Part shown: positions 22,572-31,138 of the stretch, in pieces
How the letters are laid out: every line of letters starts with the position of its first letter
Numbering within the stretch: position 1 is the stretch's first letter
Source of the DNA: Acidimicrobiia bacterium
Lineage (GTDB): Bacteria > Actinomycetota > Acidimicrobiia > Acidimicrobiales > CAIXPF01
Direction: 5' to 3'
Length of the DNA stretch: 36,620 nt
Assembly (NCBI GenBank): GCA_009377505.1
Contig: WHTX01000010.1
Coordinates: 1 to 36,620 of the forward strand
The notes under the pieces: model-generated
What the model was told of the DNA's origin: nothing
Databases searched by the model: none
Seen by the model: only the letters and a program-made list of their open reading frames with translations
Made by a program: the position numbers and the translations under genes

Positions 22572-24668
22572 ATGATCGGGCGGCGCGACTCGGGCACGCT
22601 CGGCCGGGCGCTGTCGGCCCGGCGGCGACGCGCCTTCGTCGGCCGTGCCTCGGAGCTGGAGCTGTTCGACGCCGCTTTGGCCTCCGACGACCCGTCCTTC
22701 GCCGTGCTGTACGTCCACGGCCCGGGCGGGATCGGCAAGACGAGCCTGCTCGACGAGCTCGCCGAGCGGGCCGCCGCGACCGGTGCGGTGGTGGCCCGGG
22801 TGGACGGGCGCTCGATCGTGCCTTTGGCCGCCGCCCTCCGCAGCGCGTTGGCCGATGCCACGAGCCGCGCCGAGGCTGAAGTCGGTGCGCCGTCCGAGGA
22901 CGGCCAGGTCGTCGTCCTCATCGACTCGTACGAGCGCCTGGTGGCCCTCGATGCGTGGGTGCGGGGCGACCTGTTGCCCGCGCTGGCGGCGTCGGCGATC
23001 GTCGTGTTGGCCTCGCGGGAGCCGCCCGGCCCGGGATGGCGAGGTGACCCGGCGTGGCGGGACCTGTTGCGGATCGTCTCGCTGCGCAACTTGAGCCCTG
23101 ACGAGTGCCGCGACTACCTGGGCCGTTGCGGGGTGGGGCCGGCCCAGGTAGTCGAGGAGCTGGTGGCCGCCTCGCACGGGCACCCGCTCGGCCTGTCTCT
23201 GCTCGCCGACCTCGTCCTCCGTGCCGGCCATGCAGCCCTCGACCCGTTGGCCCCTGACCTCGTCGCCACCTTGGTGCGCCAGTTCGTCGAGGTGGTGCCG
23301 AGCGACCGCCATCGAAGGGCGCTGGCGGCGTGCGCGCTGTCCCGGGCCACGACCGAGGGCCTGCTGCGAGATGCCGTCGACGCCGAAGGGCCCCATGAGC
23401 TGTTCGAGTGGCTGCGCGGGCTGTCCTTCGTGGAGCCCGGGCGGGACGGGCTGGTGCCCCACGACCTCGCCCGAGACGTGTTGGACCTGGACCTGCGTTG
23501 GCGCGACCCCGACCAGTACCGGGACGTGTTCCGGCGGGTGCGCGCCCACGTGCACCGCCGACTCCACGACCTCGGCGGGGTGGAGCAGCAGCGGGCCATC
23601 TTCGACGAGAAGTTCGTCTTCCGGAACCTGCCCAGCGTGTTGTCGCCCGTCGACTGGGACCAGTGGGGCGACGGGTACCCCGAGCCGGCCACGGCGAGCG
23701 AGCGCGCCCAGGTGGTGGCGCTCGTGCGGGCGCACGAGGGACCGGCTGCCGCGACGATCGCCGAACGGTGGTCGCAACGCCAGCCCGACGCCTTCTACGT
23801 CGTGCACGCCGAGGACGGCACCGTTCGAGGGGGGCTCGTGCTGCTGACGCTGAGGTCGCCCGACGACCTGGCGTTCGACCCCGGGGCGCGGGCCGCCTGG
23901 GCCCATGCGGAACAGACCGCCCCTCCTCGGCCCGGGGAGGTCGTGACCCAGACCCGCTTCGTCGTCGACCGCGACCGGTACCAGTCCCCGTCCCCGACCT
24001 TGAACGCGGTCCCGGTCTTGACCCTGCAGCGCTACCAGCAGACGGCCAACCTGGCCTGGGACTACGTCACCTTGGCCGATCCAGGCCTCTTCGACGCCTA
24101 CTTCGCCATCGCCGACCTGCCCCGCGCCGCCGGCGCCGACTTCGAGGTCGACGGCCGCACTTACGGCCTCTTCGCCCACGACTTCCGCCGCGTCCCGGTC
24201 GACGCCTGGCTCGACCTCGTCACCGAGCGGGCGCTCGCCCAGGAGGTCTCCGGCCCACCCGCCCCCGAGCGTGGCCCGCTCGTACTGTCCCAGGACGAGT
24301 TCGGGGACGCGGCGCGCCGGGCCCTGCGCGACCTGCAACGTCACGACCTGCTCGTGCGGAACCCGCTGCAGCGCAGCCGGCTGGTGCGCGACCGCGCCGG
24401 CGGCGACCCGCCCGATGGCCGCGCCCTGGCCGAGGCGGTGCGCGACGCCGCCGACGTGTTGCGAGCCGACCCCCGCGACGACAAGCGGTGGCGGGCCGTC
24501 GACCGCACCTACCTGCGGCCCTCGGCCACCCAGGAACAAGCGGCCGAGCTGCTGGGCCTGCCGTTCAGTACCTATCGCCGCCATCTCGGCGAAGGCGTGG
24601 CCCGGGTCGTCGCCGGGCTGTGGGACCGTGAGCTGTACGGCACGCCGCCGGCCGAACCTGGCGGGTGA
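22572..24668 (+). CDS. NTPase with acetyltransferase-like middle and C-terminal HTH, probable regulator
   Basis: A 698-residue protein. It opens with RRRRAFVGRASELELF, then Walker A GPGGIGKTSLL near residue 50 and Walker B VVVLIDSYERL near 118, the layout of AAA/STAND signalling NTPases. A helical region follows to about 350. Residues 380-560 look like a GNAT-type fold (AFYVVHAEDGTVRGGLVLL ... LAWDYVTLADPGLFDAYFA). The end (RTYLRPSATQEQAAELLG, then STYRRHLGEGVARV) is a helix-turn-helix close to sigma-70 region 4. ATG 22572 is the first start before the basic motif. It is likely a ligand-switched DNA-binding regulator. It may control the divergent Thr-rich surface protein or the FAD enzyme 119 bp downstream. 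Confidence 0.75.
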   Translation: MIGRRDSGTLGRALSARRRRAFVGRASELELFDAALASDDPSFAVLYVHGPGGIGKTSLLDELAERAAATGAVVARVDGRSIVPLAAALRSALADATSRAEAEVGAPSEDGQVVVLIDSYERLVALDAWVRGDLLPALAASAIVVLASREPPGPGWRGDPAWRDLLRIVSLRNLSPDECRDYLGRCGVGPAQVVEELVAASHGHPLGLSLLADLVLRAGHAALDPLAPDLVATLVRQFVEVVPSDRHRRALAACALSRATTEGLLRDAVDAEGPHELFEWLRGLSFVEPGRDGLVPHDLARDVLDLDLRWRDPDQYRDVFRRVRAHVHRRLHDLGGVEQQRAIFDEKFVFRNLPSVLSPVDWDQWGDGYPEPATASERAQVVALVRAHEGPAAATIAERWSQRQPDAFYVVHAEDGTVRGGLVLLTLRSPDDLAFDPGARAAWAHAEQTAPPRPGEVVTQTRFVVDRDRYQSPSPTLNAVPVLTLQRYQQTANLAWDYVTLADPGLFDAYFAIADLPRAAGADFEVDGRTYGLFAHDFRRVPVDAWLDLVTERALAQEVSGPPAPERGPLVLSQDEFGDAARRALRDLQRHDLLVRNPLQRSRLVRDRAGGDPPDGRALAEAVRDAADVLRADPRDDKRWRAVDRTYLRPSATQEQAAELLGLPFSTYRRHLGEGVARVVAGLWDRELYGTPPAEPGG

Positions 24669-24787
24669 GGACGCGGCCGGTCTGGCCGGGTGAGCACCGC
24701 CGAGCAGTTCCCGGTCTGGTGACCGAGCACCAGTGCGCCCGATCGTGACCTCCGAACAGGCCGAACAGCCGAGCAGGAGGTGCGGGG

Positions 24788-26188
24788 ATGGGCGGACGAA
24801 TCGGAGACCGGGCGGTCGTGCTGGGCGGTGGCATGGCCGGGCTCCTGGCCGCTCGGGTTCTGGCCGGTCGATACCGCGAGGTGGTGGTGGTCGACCGGGA
24901 CGACCTGTCGGGCGGGCCGGCGCCCCGGCGCGGGGCCGCCCAGGGCCGCCACGCCCACGCGCCGTTGGCCGGGGGCCAACGTCTCCTCGAGGAGCTGTTC
25001 CCCGGGCTCACGGCGCAGCTCGGCGCCGAGGGCGCGCCGGTCGGTGACGTGCTCGCCGACACCCGCATGTACCTGAGCGGCCATCGGCTGCGCCCGGCGC
25101 CGTCCGGGATGGTCGTCGTCAGTGCCAGCCGGCCGCTGCTGGAGAGCCACATCCGGGCCCGGGTCGCCGACCTCGAGGGCGTCGAGGTCCTGGACCGGTG
25201 TGACGTCGTCGGGCTCTCGACCTCACCCGGCTCGCCCGGGGGGCGCGGCGGGCGCGGCGGCGGCCAGGTGACCGGCGCCCGGCTCCTGCGCCGGTTCGAG
25301 GGCAGCGCACCCGAGGTCCTCGAGGGCGACCTCGTCGTCGACGCCACCGGCCGTGCTTCCCGGGCCGCCGCATGGCTCGATGCCCTCGGGGTCGACGGCC
25401 CCGACGAGGACAGGGTGCAGCTCGACGTGGCCTATGCCACCAGGCGCTACCGGCTGGCGCCCGGTGCGATGGGCGATGACCTGGCGGTCCTCATCGGGCC
25501 GACACCGCGCCACCCACGAGCCGGTGTGCTGGCCCGGTTGGAGGGCGGCCAGGCGATGCTCACCTTGGCCGGCGTCCTCGGCGACCGCCCGCCGATCGGC
25601 CCCGACGGGTTCGCCGAGTTCGCCGCGGGCCTGCACTTCTCCGACATCCACGAGGCCCTCTGCGGTGCCGAGCCGCTCGACGACCCGGTGCCCTACCGCT
25701 TCCCGGCCAGCGTCTGGCGGCACTACGAGCGGCTGGGGCAGCTGCCCGGCGGGTTCGTCGTGCTCGGCGACAGCATGTGCAGCCTCAACCCCGTCTACGG
25801 CCAAGGCATGACCGTCGCCGCTCGCCAGGCGATGGCGGTGCGACGCCACCTCGACCGGCACGGGCGGGCCCGGGCACGCCTGCTGCACCGCGAGCTTGCC
25901 CGGGTCGTGTCACCGACGTGGCAGATGGCGGCCGGCGCCGACCTCGCCTTTCCCGGCGCCCTCGGCCGGCGCAACCGCCTCCAGGGGGCCCTCGGGCGCT
26001 ACGTCACCCGCCTCCACGCCGCGGCGGCGCACGATCCGTCCCTCGCCACCTCCTTCGTCCGGGTGTCGGGGCTCGTCGACAGCCCCACTGCGCTGTTGCG
26101 ACCAGGGGTCGTCGGCCGTGTCCTGGGCCACCGGCCGCGGGCCGCCGAACGCCACGAGCCCGTCCCACCGCCCACGCTCGCCCAGTGA
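24788..26188 (+). CDS. FAD-dependent monooxygenase (squalene epoxidase-like group)
   Basis: A 466-residue flavoprotein. An N-terminal Rossmann motif AVVLGGGMAGLLAARVL binds the ADP part of FAD. EVVVVDRDDL ends the second strand with an acidic residue. GRHAHAPLAGGQRLLEELFPGL is typical of this branch. VVDATGRASRAAAWL and GFVVLGDSMCSLNPVYGQGMTVAARQA form the second FAD block. A Gly-rich loop (GSPGGRGGRGGGQ) near residue 150 is an unusual low-complexity insertion. ATG 24788 follows AGGAGG by 7 nt. It lies 119 bp after the ATPase regulator, on the same strand, and may be its target. Hydroxylase or epoxidase substrate is not predictable. Confidence 0.85.
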   Translation: MGGRIGDRAVVLGGGMAGLLAARVLAGRYREVVVVDRDDLSGGPAPRRGAAQGRHAHAPLAGGQRLLEELFPGLTAQLGAEGAPVGDVLADTRMYLSGHRLRPAPSGMVVVSASRPLLESHIRARVADLEGVEVLDRCDVVGLSTSPGSPGGRGGRGGGQVTGARLLRRFEGSAPEVLEGDLVVDATGRASRAAAWLDALGVDGPDEDRVQLDVAYATRRYRLAPGAMGDDLAVLIGPTPRHPRAGVLARLEGGQAMLTLAGVLGDRPPIGPDGFAEFAAGLHFSDIHEALCGAEPLDDPVPYRFPASVWRHYERLGQLPGGFVVLGDSMCSLNPVYGQGMTVAARQAMAVRRHLDRHGRARARLLHRELARVVSPTWQMAAGADLAFPGALGRRNRLQGALGRYVTRLHAAAAHDPSLATSFVRVSGLVDSPTALLRPGVVGRVLGHRPRAAERHEPVPPPTLAQ

Positions 26189-26236
26189 CCAGCCGCCTTG
26201 CCGTCGACGGTGGGGAAAGCTGCGCTCCGTACCACG

Positions 26237-26247
26237 ATGTAATACAT
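26237..26247. promoter_or_regulatory. ATGTAATACAT operator candidate of the toxin-antitoxin pair
   Basis: A near-perfect dyad (ATGTA-A-TACAT) that includes a -10-like TAATAC at 26240-26245. Antitoxins with ribbon-helix-helix ends normally bind such short dyads at their own promoter. If TAATAC is the -10 box, transcription starts after the ATG at 26246, which favours the GTG at 26264 as the antitoxin start. Confidence 0.4.
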
Positions 26248-26263
26248 GGGCTACGGTGGCTGC

Positions 26264-26686
26264 GTGGCGAAGTCGGAGCCGTTCAGCCTGCGCCTGTCTC
26301 CCGAGGTCGAAGCGCTCGTCGCCGACGAGGCCAGGCGCACCCGTCGGAGCAAGGGCGCGGTCGTCGAGGCGCTGGCCGAGGAGGCGTTGAAGACGCGCCT
26401 CTTCCCGGGGATCGCGTTCCGGGGAATCGACTGGGAGCGGCGGCCATGGGTGATCGGCACGGCGCTGGACGTGTGGGAGATCGTCGCCGCCTACCAGGAC
26501 TTCGACTCGGTCGAGACCATGGCGGAGAAGACCGATCTGACCGAGCGGCAGATCCGCCTGGCCCTGGCCTACCACGAGCGATTCCCCGCCGAGGTCAACG
26601 ACGCCATCGCCCGCAACCGCCGGTCCCTCGAAGGGCTGCACGCCGATTTCCCGGTCTTCGACATCGCCTCGGTCGTGGTTCGCTGA
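26264..26686 (+). CDS. DUF433-type antitoxin with ribbon-helix-helix N-terminus
   Basis: About 140 residues. The start AKSEPFSLRLSPEVEALVADEARRT is a ribbon-helix-helix DNA-binding segment. The C-terminal half (ALDVWEIVAAYQDFDSVETM ... LTERQIRLALAYHERFPAEV) is a DUF433 domain. This domain is common in antitoxins paired with DUF5615 PIN-like toxins, which follows 6 bp later. GTG 26264 is preferred because it directly precedes the ribbon segment; ATG 26246 would add six residues but lies within the putative operator. Expected role: neutralise the toxin and repress the pair's promoter. Confidence 0.78.
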   Translation: MAKSEPFSLRLSPEVEALVADEARRTRRSKGAVVEALAEEALKTRLFPGIAFRGIDWERRPWVIGTALDVWEIVAAYQDFDSVETMAEKTDLTERQIRLALAYHERFPAEVNDAIARNRRSLEGLHADFPVFDIASVVVR

Positions 26687-26692
26687 GAGCGG

Positions 26693-27055
26693 GTGCGGCT
26701 GTTCCTCGACGCCCACGTGTCCGGCCGCCGTGTCGCCAGGGCCTTGCGCGAGGCGGGCCACGACGTGCGGGCCGCGGACGAGGAGCGGGCGCTCGACGGC
26801 ATGTCGGACGAGAACCTCCTGGCACTGGCCGCGGCGGAGGGCCGGGTGCTCGTGACCTTCAACGTCGCCGACTTCCCGGTGATCGTGCGCCGCTGGGCCG
26901 AAGCGGGACAGCCCCATGCCGGGTGTGCCATCGTCGTGGGGATCGACCACAGCGAGTTCGGCACCATCATCCGCGTCGTCGAGCGAGCGCTGGAAGGGCG
27001 CCCCGATCCTCGCAGCTGGCGCGACTACACCTGCTTCGTGGCGCGCCGCGCCTGA
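26693..27055 (+). CDS. DUF5615 PIN-like toxin
   Basis: A 120-residue protein. It starts RLFLDAHVSGRRVARALREAGHDV, the DUF5615 signature (Asp in FLDAHVS). It continues with GMSDENLLALAAAEGRVLVTFNVADFPVIV, where PIN-like nucleases keep acidic residues. The family is a Mut7-C/PIN relative, predicted to be an RNase toxin. The GTG start is 6 nt after the antitoxin stop, so the two are one transcript. In FNVADF an Asn stands where many relatives have Asp; other family members share this, so it does not by itself imply inactivity. Confidence 0.78.
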   Translation: MRLFLDAHVSGRRVARALREAGHDVRAADEERALDGMSDENLLALAAAEGRVLVTFNVADFPVIVRRWAEAGQPHAGCAIVVGIDHSEFGTIIRVVERALEGRPDPRSWRDYTCFVARRA

Positions 27056-27076
27056 AGGGCTGCGAGAGCGATGTCC

Positions 27077-28090
27077 TCAGCCGGCGGAGGCCACCGCCTC
27101 GAGGGCGGGGCGGATGAGGTCGATCACGTAGGGCAGCGACAGCGGTGTCGGCGTGTTGATGCCGACCACGTCGGCGAACTCGAAGTCGATCACCGCCCCG
27201 GTCTGCACGGCGGTGAGCTGGTCCCACCCGGGGAGCTCGCTCGGGTCAGCATCGTGGGCGAGGATGCCCACGAAGTCGGCGTCGAGCAGGCCGACCTGTT
27301 CCATGCTGATCTCTACTCGCCCGACCGCCTGCTGGTCGAGGGCCACGATGTCAGGGGCGATCTCCATGCCGAGCTCGTAGAACAGCCGGCTGGAGCCGTC
27401 GTCGGGGTCGGCCACGACGTGGATGCCGTCGCCGGGCACGTAGTTGGCGGCGACGTAGGTCTTCCCCCCGAGCCCGGGCAGGTCGCGTGCCAGGGCCTCG
27501 ACCTGGCCCTCGACGTCGCCGATGACCTGCTCGGCTCGCTCCGGTTCGCCCAGCACCCGGCCCATCACCTCGACCTGGTCCTGCCAAGGGTCGACCTGGA
27601 GCTCGCCCAGCAGGCCGATCGTCGGGGCGATCTCGTCGAGGGTGTCGAAGGTCTGCCGCTCCTCGGGGAGGTAGGTCAGCAGGATCAGGTCCGGTTGCAG
27701 CGCGGCGATCTGCTCGAAGGGGATCGTGCCGGTGGTGTCGATCCGCTGCGATCCCGCGACCTTGTCGACGTGCCAGGGGTATGGCTCGGTCTCGAGGCTC
27801 GCCTGGTCGAGCACGTAGGCGACCGGCTGCATGCCCATGACCAGGACGGCGTCGGTCCACTGGACGTTCAGCGACACGATCCGCTCCGGTCGTTCCTCGA
27901 CGGTCGTCGAACCCATGGCATGCTCGATGACGACCGGGTAGCTCGCCTCCTGCGACGGGTCGCCGGTCGCGCTGGCAGTCGAGTCCGAGTCCGAGGCCGA
28001 GGCATCCGGGCCGGGGGCGTCGTCGCCACAGGCCGCGGCGACGAGGACGAGCACGACGAGGAACGCGGCGCGGCGCAGGAGAGCGATCAC
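27077..28090 (-). CDS. Iron-siderophore-type ABC transporter substrate-binding lipoprotein
   Basis: A 337-residue protein. The N-terminal signal ends in a lipobox (LVLVAAAC-GDD, Cys21), so it is a membrane-anchored lipoprotein. An Asp/Ser-rich linker follows. ERPERIVSLNVQWTDAVLVMG, then IAALQPDLILLTYLPEE and ADFVGILAHDADPSEL, are typical of FecB/FepB-like periplasmic-binding proteins for ferric siderophores or cobalamin. GTG 28090 directly precedes the signal peptide; the long upstream open frame is a shadow. No permease or ATPase gene is near, so it is an orphan receptor that must share a transporter. The partial iron-box at 28101-28119 supports, weakly, control by iron. Confidence 0.87.
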   Translation of the reverse strand: MIALLRRAAFLVVLVLVAAACGDDAPGPDASASDSDSTASATGDPSQEASYPVVIEHAMGSTTVEERPERIVSLNVQWTDAVLVMGMQPVAYVLDQASLETEPYPWHVDKVAGSQRIDTTGTIPFEQIAALQPDLILLTYLPEERQTFDTLDEIAPTIGLLGELQVDPWQDQVEVMGRVLGEPERAEQVIGDVEGQVEALARDLPGLGGKTYVAANYVPGDGIHVVADPDDGSSRLFYELGMEIAPDIVALDQQAVGRVEISMEQVGLLDADFVGILAHDADPSELPGWDQLTAVQTGAVIDFEFADVVGINTPTPLSLPYVIDLIRPALEAVASAG

Positions 28091-28100
28091 GTCCGAAAAG

Positions 28101-28119
28101 TAGTGAGAGGGTCGCCTAA
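28101..28119 (-). promoter_or_regulatory. Possible IdeR/DmdR iron box (weak)
   Basis: On the minus strand TTAGGCGACCCTCTCACTA lies 10 bp before the lipoprotein start. The left half (TTAGG..A) matches the actinobacterial iron-box consensus. By my count 11 of 19 positions agree, and the right half is poor. Apart from this, the 295-bp gap to the PhyH gene (28091-28385) shows only a GGTCC-TT-GGACC dyad. Confidence 0.25.
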
Positions 28120-28385
28120 CGGCCAATCGACGGCTCTCTTCCCAGCTGGTGGGTGGTGTCGCTGCCTCGACGGCCCGCCGCTTCGCACGAGACACGGGCC
28201 CGCGCGGTCCTTGGACCGGGGACCGAGCACCCACCCCTTCGAGGAGCGCTCCACCCCGGCCCCCCCGAACTCGAACCAACGAGCAGACCCACGCACTCCG
28301 GCCGTACGCTCGCGCCAGAGCCCTCCGGTCGGACCGGGGGCCCGACCCAGCCGCCACGGCGGCACCGACCCCGGGGGGACGCGTG

Positions 28386-29576
28386 ATGGGCACGAGGGAC
28401 CAGGACGGCAGCGTGCTGACACGAGCGGAACATGCAGCCGGCATGGCCGACTACCTCCGCGACGGTGAGCGCCGGGCGATGGAGATCGGCAATCGTGGCC
28501 CTGTGCGGCTCGACGGGGACGGGCGACTCCACCCGGACATCGTGGCCGCCTACTGGGAGCACGGCTTCTACGTGTTCGAAGGGGTGATCGGCCGGCGCGA
28601 GCTCGACGAGCTGCGGGCCGGAGCCGACGACATGATCGAGCGGGCACCGGTGCGCAAGGGCGCCGAGGTCGACGCCCAGGGCCGGCCGGCGCTGGGGCGG
28701 GAGTACGCCGTCGAGCCGTACCTCCTCGTCAAGCCACTGTCCGACCCGTGGGGCGGCACCGAGGCGCTGGCCGGGCGCCATCCCACGAAGATGACCGAGG
28801 CCGTGCCCGATGCGGGCACCCCCGACGAGGTCGTGTACCTCATGTTCGGCATGTGCCAGGCGATGCCGGCGGCCCTGCGCCTGTACGGCCACCCCCAACT
28901 GATGGCCATCGCCGAGGCCATCAACGGCGCCGACTTCGTCCCCTACAACGACGCCATCTTCGTCAAGCAGGCCGGGCTCGGCGGGTCGGTCGCCTGGCAC
29001 CAGGACGGCGTCACCCACTGGGACTCGCCGAGCTGGGATGCGGGCATCCACGGCTTCAACTTCCAGGTCCAGCTGTACCCGACGACAGCGGCGAACGGCC
29101 TCTGGGTCGTCCCCGGCACCCACGCCCGGGGCCGCGTCGACATCAAGGGGCTCGTCGCCGACAATGGTGGCAGCGACCTGTTGCCGGACGCCGTGCCCCT
29201 GATCTGCGGCGCCGGCGACGTCACCGTCGTCAACCGCCAGACCCTCCACGGCTCGTTCGCCAACACCTCGCGAGACGCGCGCGTCTCCATCACGTTCGGC
29301 TTCCATCGGCGATCGTCGGTGCTCGGCGTGCGGGGCAAGCTCAGCCTCAAGGGCAACGACCTGAGCTGGGCGGAGGGGGACGTCTACGACGAGCAGCGGA
29401 TCTTCGACCGCTCCGCGGTCATCGCCGTCGCCATCGACGCGCGCCGCCAGCACGTCCCCGGCGAGGAGCCGTACCGCTACCAGCCCTTCGCCGGGCTCGA
29501 GGACGACTTCCGCTTCGGCGAAGCCACGTTCGAGCGGGTGGTCCGGGACTACAACACCAAGGACCTGACCATCTGA
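28386..29576 (+). CDS. Phytanoyl-CoA dioxygenase (PhyH)-family Fe/2-oxoglutarate oxygenase
   Basis: A 396-residue non-haem iron oxygenase. YWEHGFYVFEGVIGRRELDEL is the usual PhyH opening. The iron facial triad is visible as WHQDG (His about 205, Asp about 207) and TLHGSFANTS (distal His about 288), with the 2-oxoglutarate-binding Arg in SRDARVSITF. Such enzymes hydroxylate small acyl-CoA or natural-product substrates. ATG 28386 follows a GGGGGGA-type binding site; the open frame further upstream lacks support. It converges with the amidohydrolase gene, only 31 bp separating the stops. The substrate is not evident. Confidence 0.88.
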   Translation: MGTRDQDGSVLTRAEHAAGMADYLRDGERRAMEIGNRGPVRLDGDGRLHPDIVAAYWEHGFYVFEGVIGRRELDELRAGADDMIERAPVRKGAEVDAQGRPALGREYAVEPYLLVKPLSDPWGGTEALAGRHPTKMTEAVPDAGTPDEVVYLMFGMCQAMPAALRLYGHPQLMAIAEAINGADFVPYNDAIFVKQAGLGGSVAWHQDGVTHWDSPSWDAGIHGFNFQVQLYPTTAANGLWVVPGTHARGRVDIKGLVADNGGSDLLPDAVPLICGAGDVTVVNRQTLHGSFANTSRDARVSITFGFHRRSSVLGVRGKLSLKGNDLSWAEGDVYDEQRIFDRSAVIAVAIDARRQHVPGEEPYRYQPFAGLEDDFRFGEATFERVVRDYNTKDLTI

Positions 29577-29607
29577 GCAGCGCCCGGGGCTCGGCCACGC
29601 GCCTGTC

Positions 29608-30816
29608 TCACGATCGTGACGCGCCGGCGTCCCCGAGCTTGAACAACTTGCGGGCGTTGTCACCCAAGAACTGCCGCCGGGTGTCGTCGGGGAACTTGCC
29701 GGCCAGCTCCTCCAGGTCCTTCACGTACCCGGGGGTGTGGTCGACGTGGGGGAAGTCCGACGCCCACATGAACCGGTCGGCGCCGAAGCGCTCGGCCAGG
29801 TGGGGGACCGTCCGCTCGTCGGGGTCGCAGCTGATCCAGCACCGGTTCTCGAAGTACCAGCTGGGCGGGTTCTCGAGCGGGACCCGTTTGGCCAGCGGCG
29901 TGTGCTTGAACACGGCGTCGAGCCGGTCGAGCCAGTAGCCGATCCAGCCGGCGCCCGACTCGAGCACCACGATGCGCAGCTCCGGGAACCTGTCGAACAC
30001 GCCGTAGTCGAACAGCGTCGTGAACTGCTGGCGCACCCCGTCCGACGCCATCACCATGGGCAGCAGCTTCAGCTGCTTCACGTTCTCCCAGGTGCCCATG
30101 CGCTGGCCCTTCGTCCACTGCGGCTCGAAGGTCGGGTGGATGGCGAGCGGGACGTCGACCTCCTGGCAGGCGGCGAACAGCACGTCGTGGTCGGGGTGGC
30201 CCAACGGCCTGCCGTCGTGGGTGAAGGGCGCCACGAAGCCGCCGACCGCTCCGTCGCCGACCGCTCGGCGGATCTCCGCTGCCGCGCCGGCCGGGTCGGA
30301 GAGGGACAGGTGGGCGGCCCCGAACAGACGGCCCTCGCCCCCGCTGCACCACTCGGTGACCCAGCGGTTGTAGGCCCGGCAGTACGCCTGTGACAGCTCC
30401 GGGTCCTGGACCTCGGCCTCCCACAGCAGGCCGACGGTCGTGTAGATGATCGCCGCGTCGATGCCCTCGGCGTCGAGGAGCTCGAGCCGCTGCTTCGGGT
30501 CGGTGGAGCCGAAGGGGGCGGTGTTGGCGTAGGTGCGCTCCGGGTCGAACTGCCAGGCGGCGAGGTCGTCACAGCCCATCGCCCCGAGGGTCGACGGCAT
30601 GCCCTTGCGGGCCATCTGCGACGGCTCGCCGTCGTACTCCAGCGCGTCCAGGCCGTTGCCGTCCCGGACGAAGCGCAGCGCCCGGTGCCGGTACTGGGGC
30701 TCGAGGTACCGCTCCCACAGATCGGCCGGCTCCAGGATGTGGCCATCCACATCCACGGCGCCCCGGAACTTCAGGCGGTGCTCGGCGTGTGGCGTGGCGG
30801 TCTGGACGGTGCTCAT
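29608..30816 (-). CDS. Amidohydrolase-2 family metal-dependent hydrolase/decarboxylase
   Basis: A 402-residue TIM-barrel protein of the ACMSD-like amidohydrolase-2 family. AVDVDGHILEPADLW supplies the N-terminal metal motif (DxH). LAIHPTFEPQW and the late WASDFPHVDHTPGY (Asp about 354) provide the other ligands. Family members decarboxylate or hydrolyse aromatic and ring-cleavage products; many actinobacterial paralogues have no known substrate. The start ATG lies after GGGGGAA. It faces the PhyH gene and precedes the CoA-transferase cluster, suggesting a general xenobiotic or aromatic catabolism district. Confidence 0.87.
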   Translation of the reverse strand: MSTVQTATPHAEHRLKFRGAVDVDGHILEPADLWERYLEPQYRHRALRFVRDGNGLDALEYDGEPSQMARKGMPSTLGAMGCDDLAAWQFDPERTYANTAPFGSTDPKQRLELLDAEGIDAAIIYTTVGLLWEAEVQDPELSQAYCRAYNRWVTEWCSGGEGRLFGAAHLSLSDPAGAAAEIRRAVGDGAVGGFVAPFTHDGRPLGHPDHDVLFAACQEVDVPLAIHPTFEPQWTKGQRMGTWENVKQLKLLPMVMASDGVRQQFTTLFDYGVFDRFPELRIVVLESGAGWIGYWLDRLDAVFKHTPLAKRVPLENPPSWYFENRCWISCDPDERTVPHLAERFGADRFMWASDFPHVDHTPGYVKDLEELAGKFPDDTRRQFLGDNARKLFKLGDAGASRS

Positions 30817-30943
30817 GGTTCCCCCGAAGTGCCTGGTCCCTTCGCCCGGAACGCTACCCGGTGCGCACCCGGCCGTCGCAGGCCGTGAGCACGGGAACTG
30901 GTGCTGCCGGCCGCGGCTGAGGAGCTGTTCTCAGCCGGGGTGT

Positions 30944-31138
30944 TCAGGCGTTCCGCGCTTCATGGCCTTCCCACAGCTCGTCGAAGAGCCCTTCCTGCCA
31001 GGCCGCCTTGGCCAGGTTCACCGGGCTCGGTTCATCGTCAAGGCCGACCAGGGCACCGTCGAGCTCGAGTTCCTCGACCGCTCGCAGAGCGAAGAATGCG
31101 GGCTCGTCTGGCGAGGACACCACCTCTGGTACTTTCAT
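30944..31138 (-). CDS. Small acidic hypothetical protein
   Basis: A 64-codon ORF (MKVPEVVSSPDEPAFFALRA, then acidic EELELDG). Its ATG overlaps the stop of the TPR frame as ATGA, the coupling used elsewhere in this window. Composition is acidic and codon positions look coding, but I recognise no family. Because the gene before it is damaged, this may be a remnant of a longer reading frame. Confidence 0.35.
   Translation of the reverse strand: MKVPEVVSSPDEPAFFALRAVEELELDGALVGLDDEPSPVNLAKAAWQEGLFDELWEGHEARNA

Noticed and set aside
24669-24787. Possible terminator or promoter between ATPase and FAD genes
   Set aside because: Imperfect GGTCTGG repeats are present, but no stable hairpin or clear -35/-10 pair was found.
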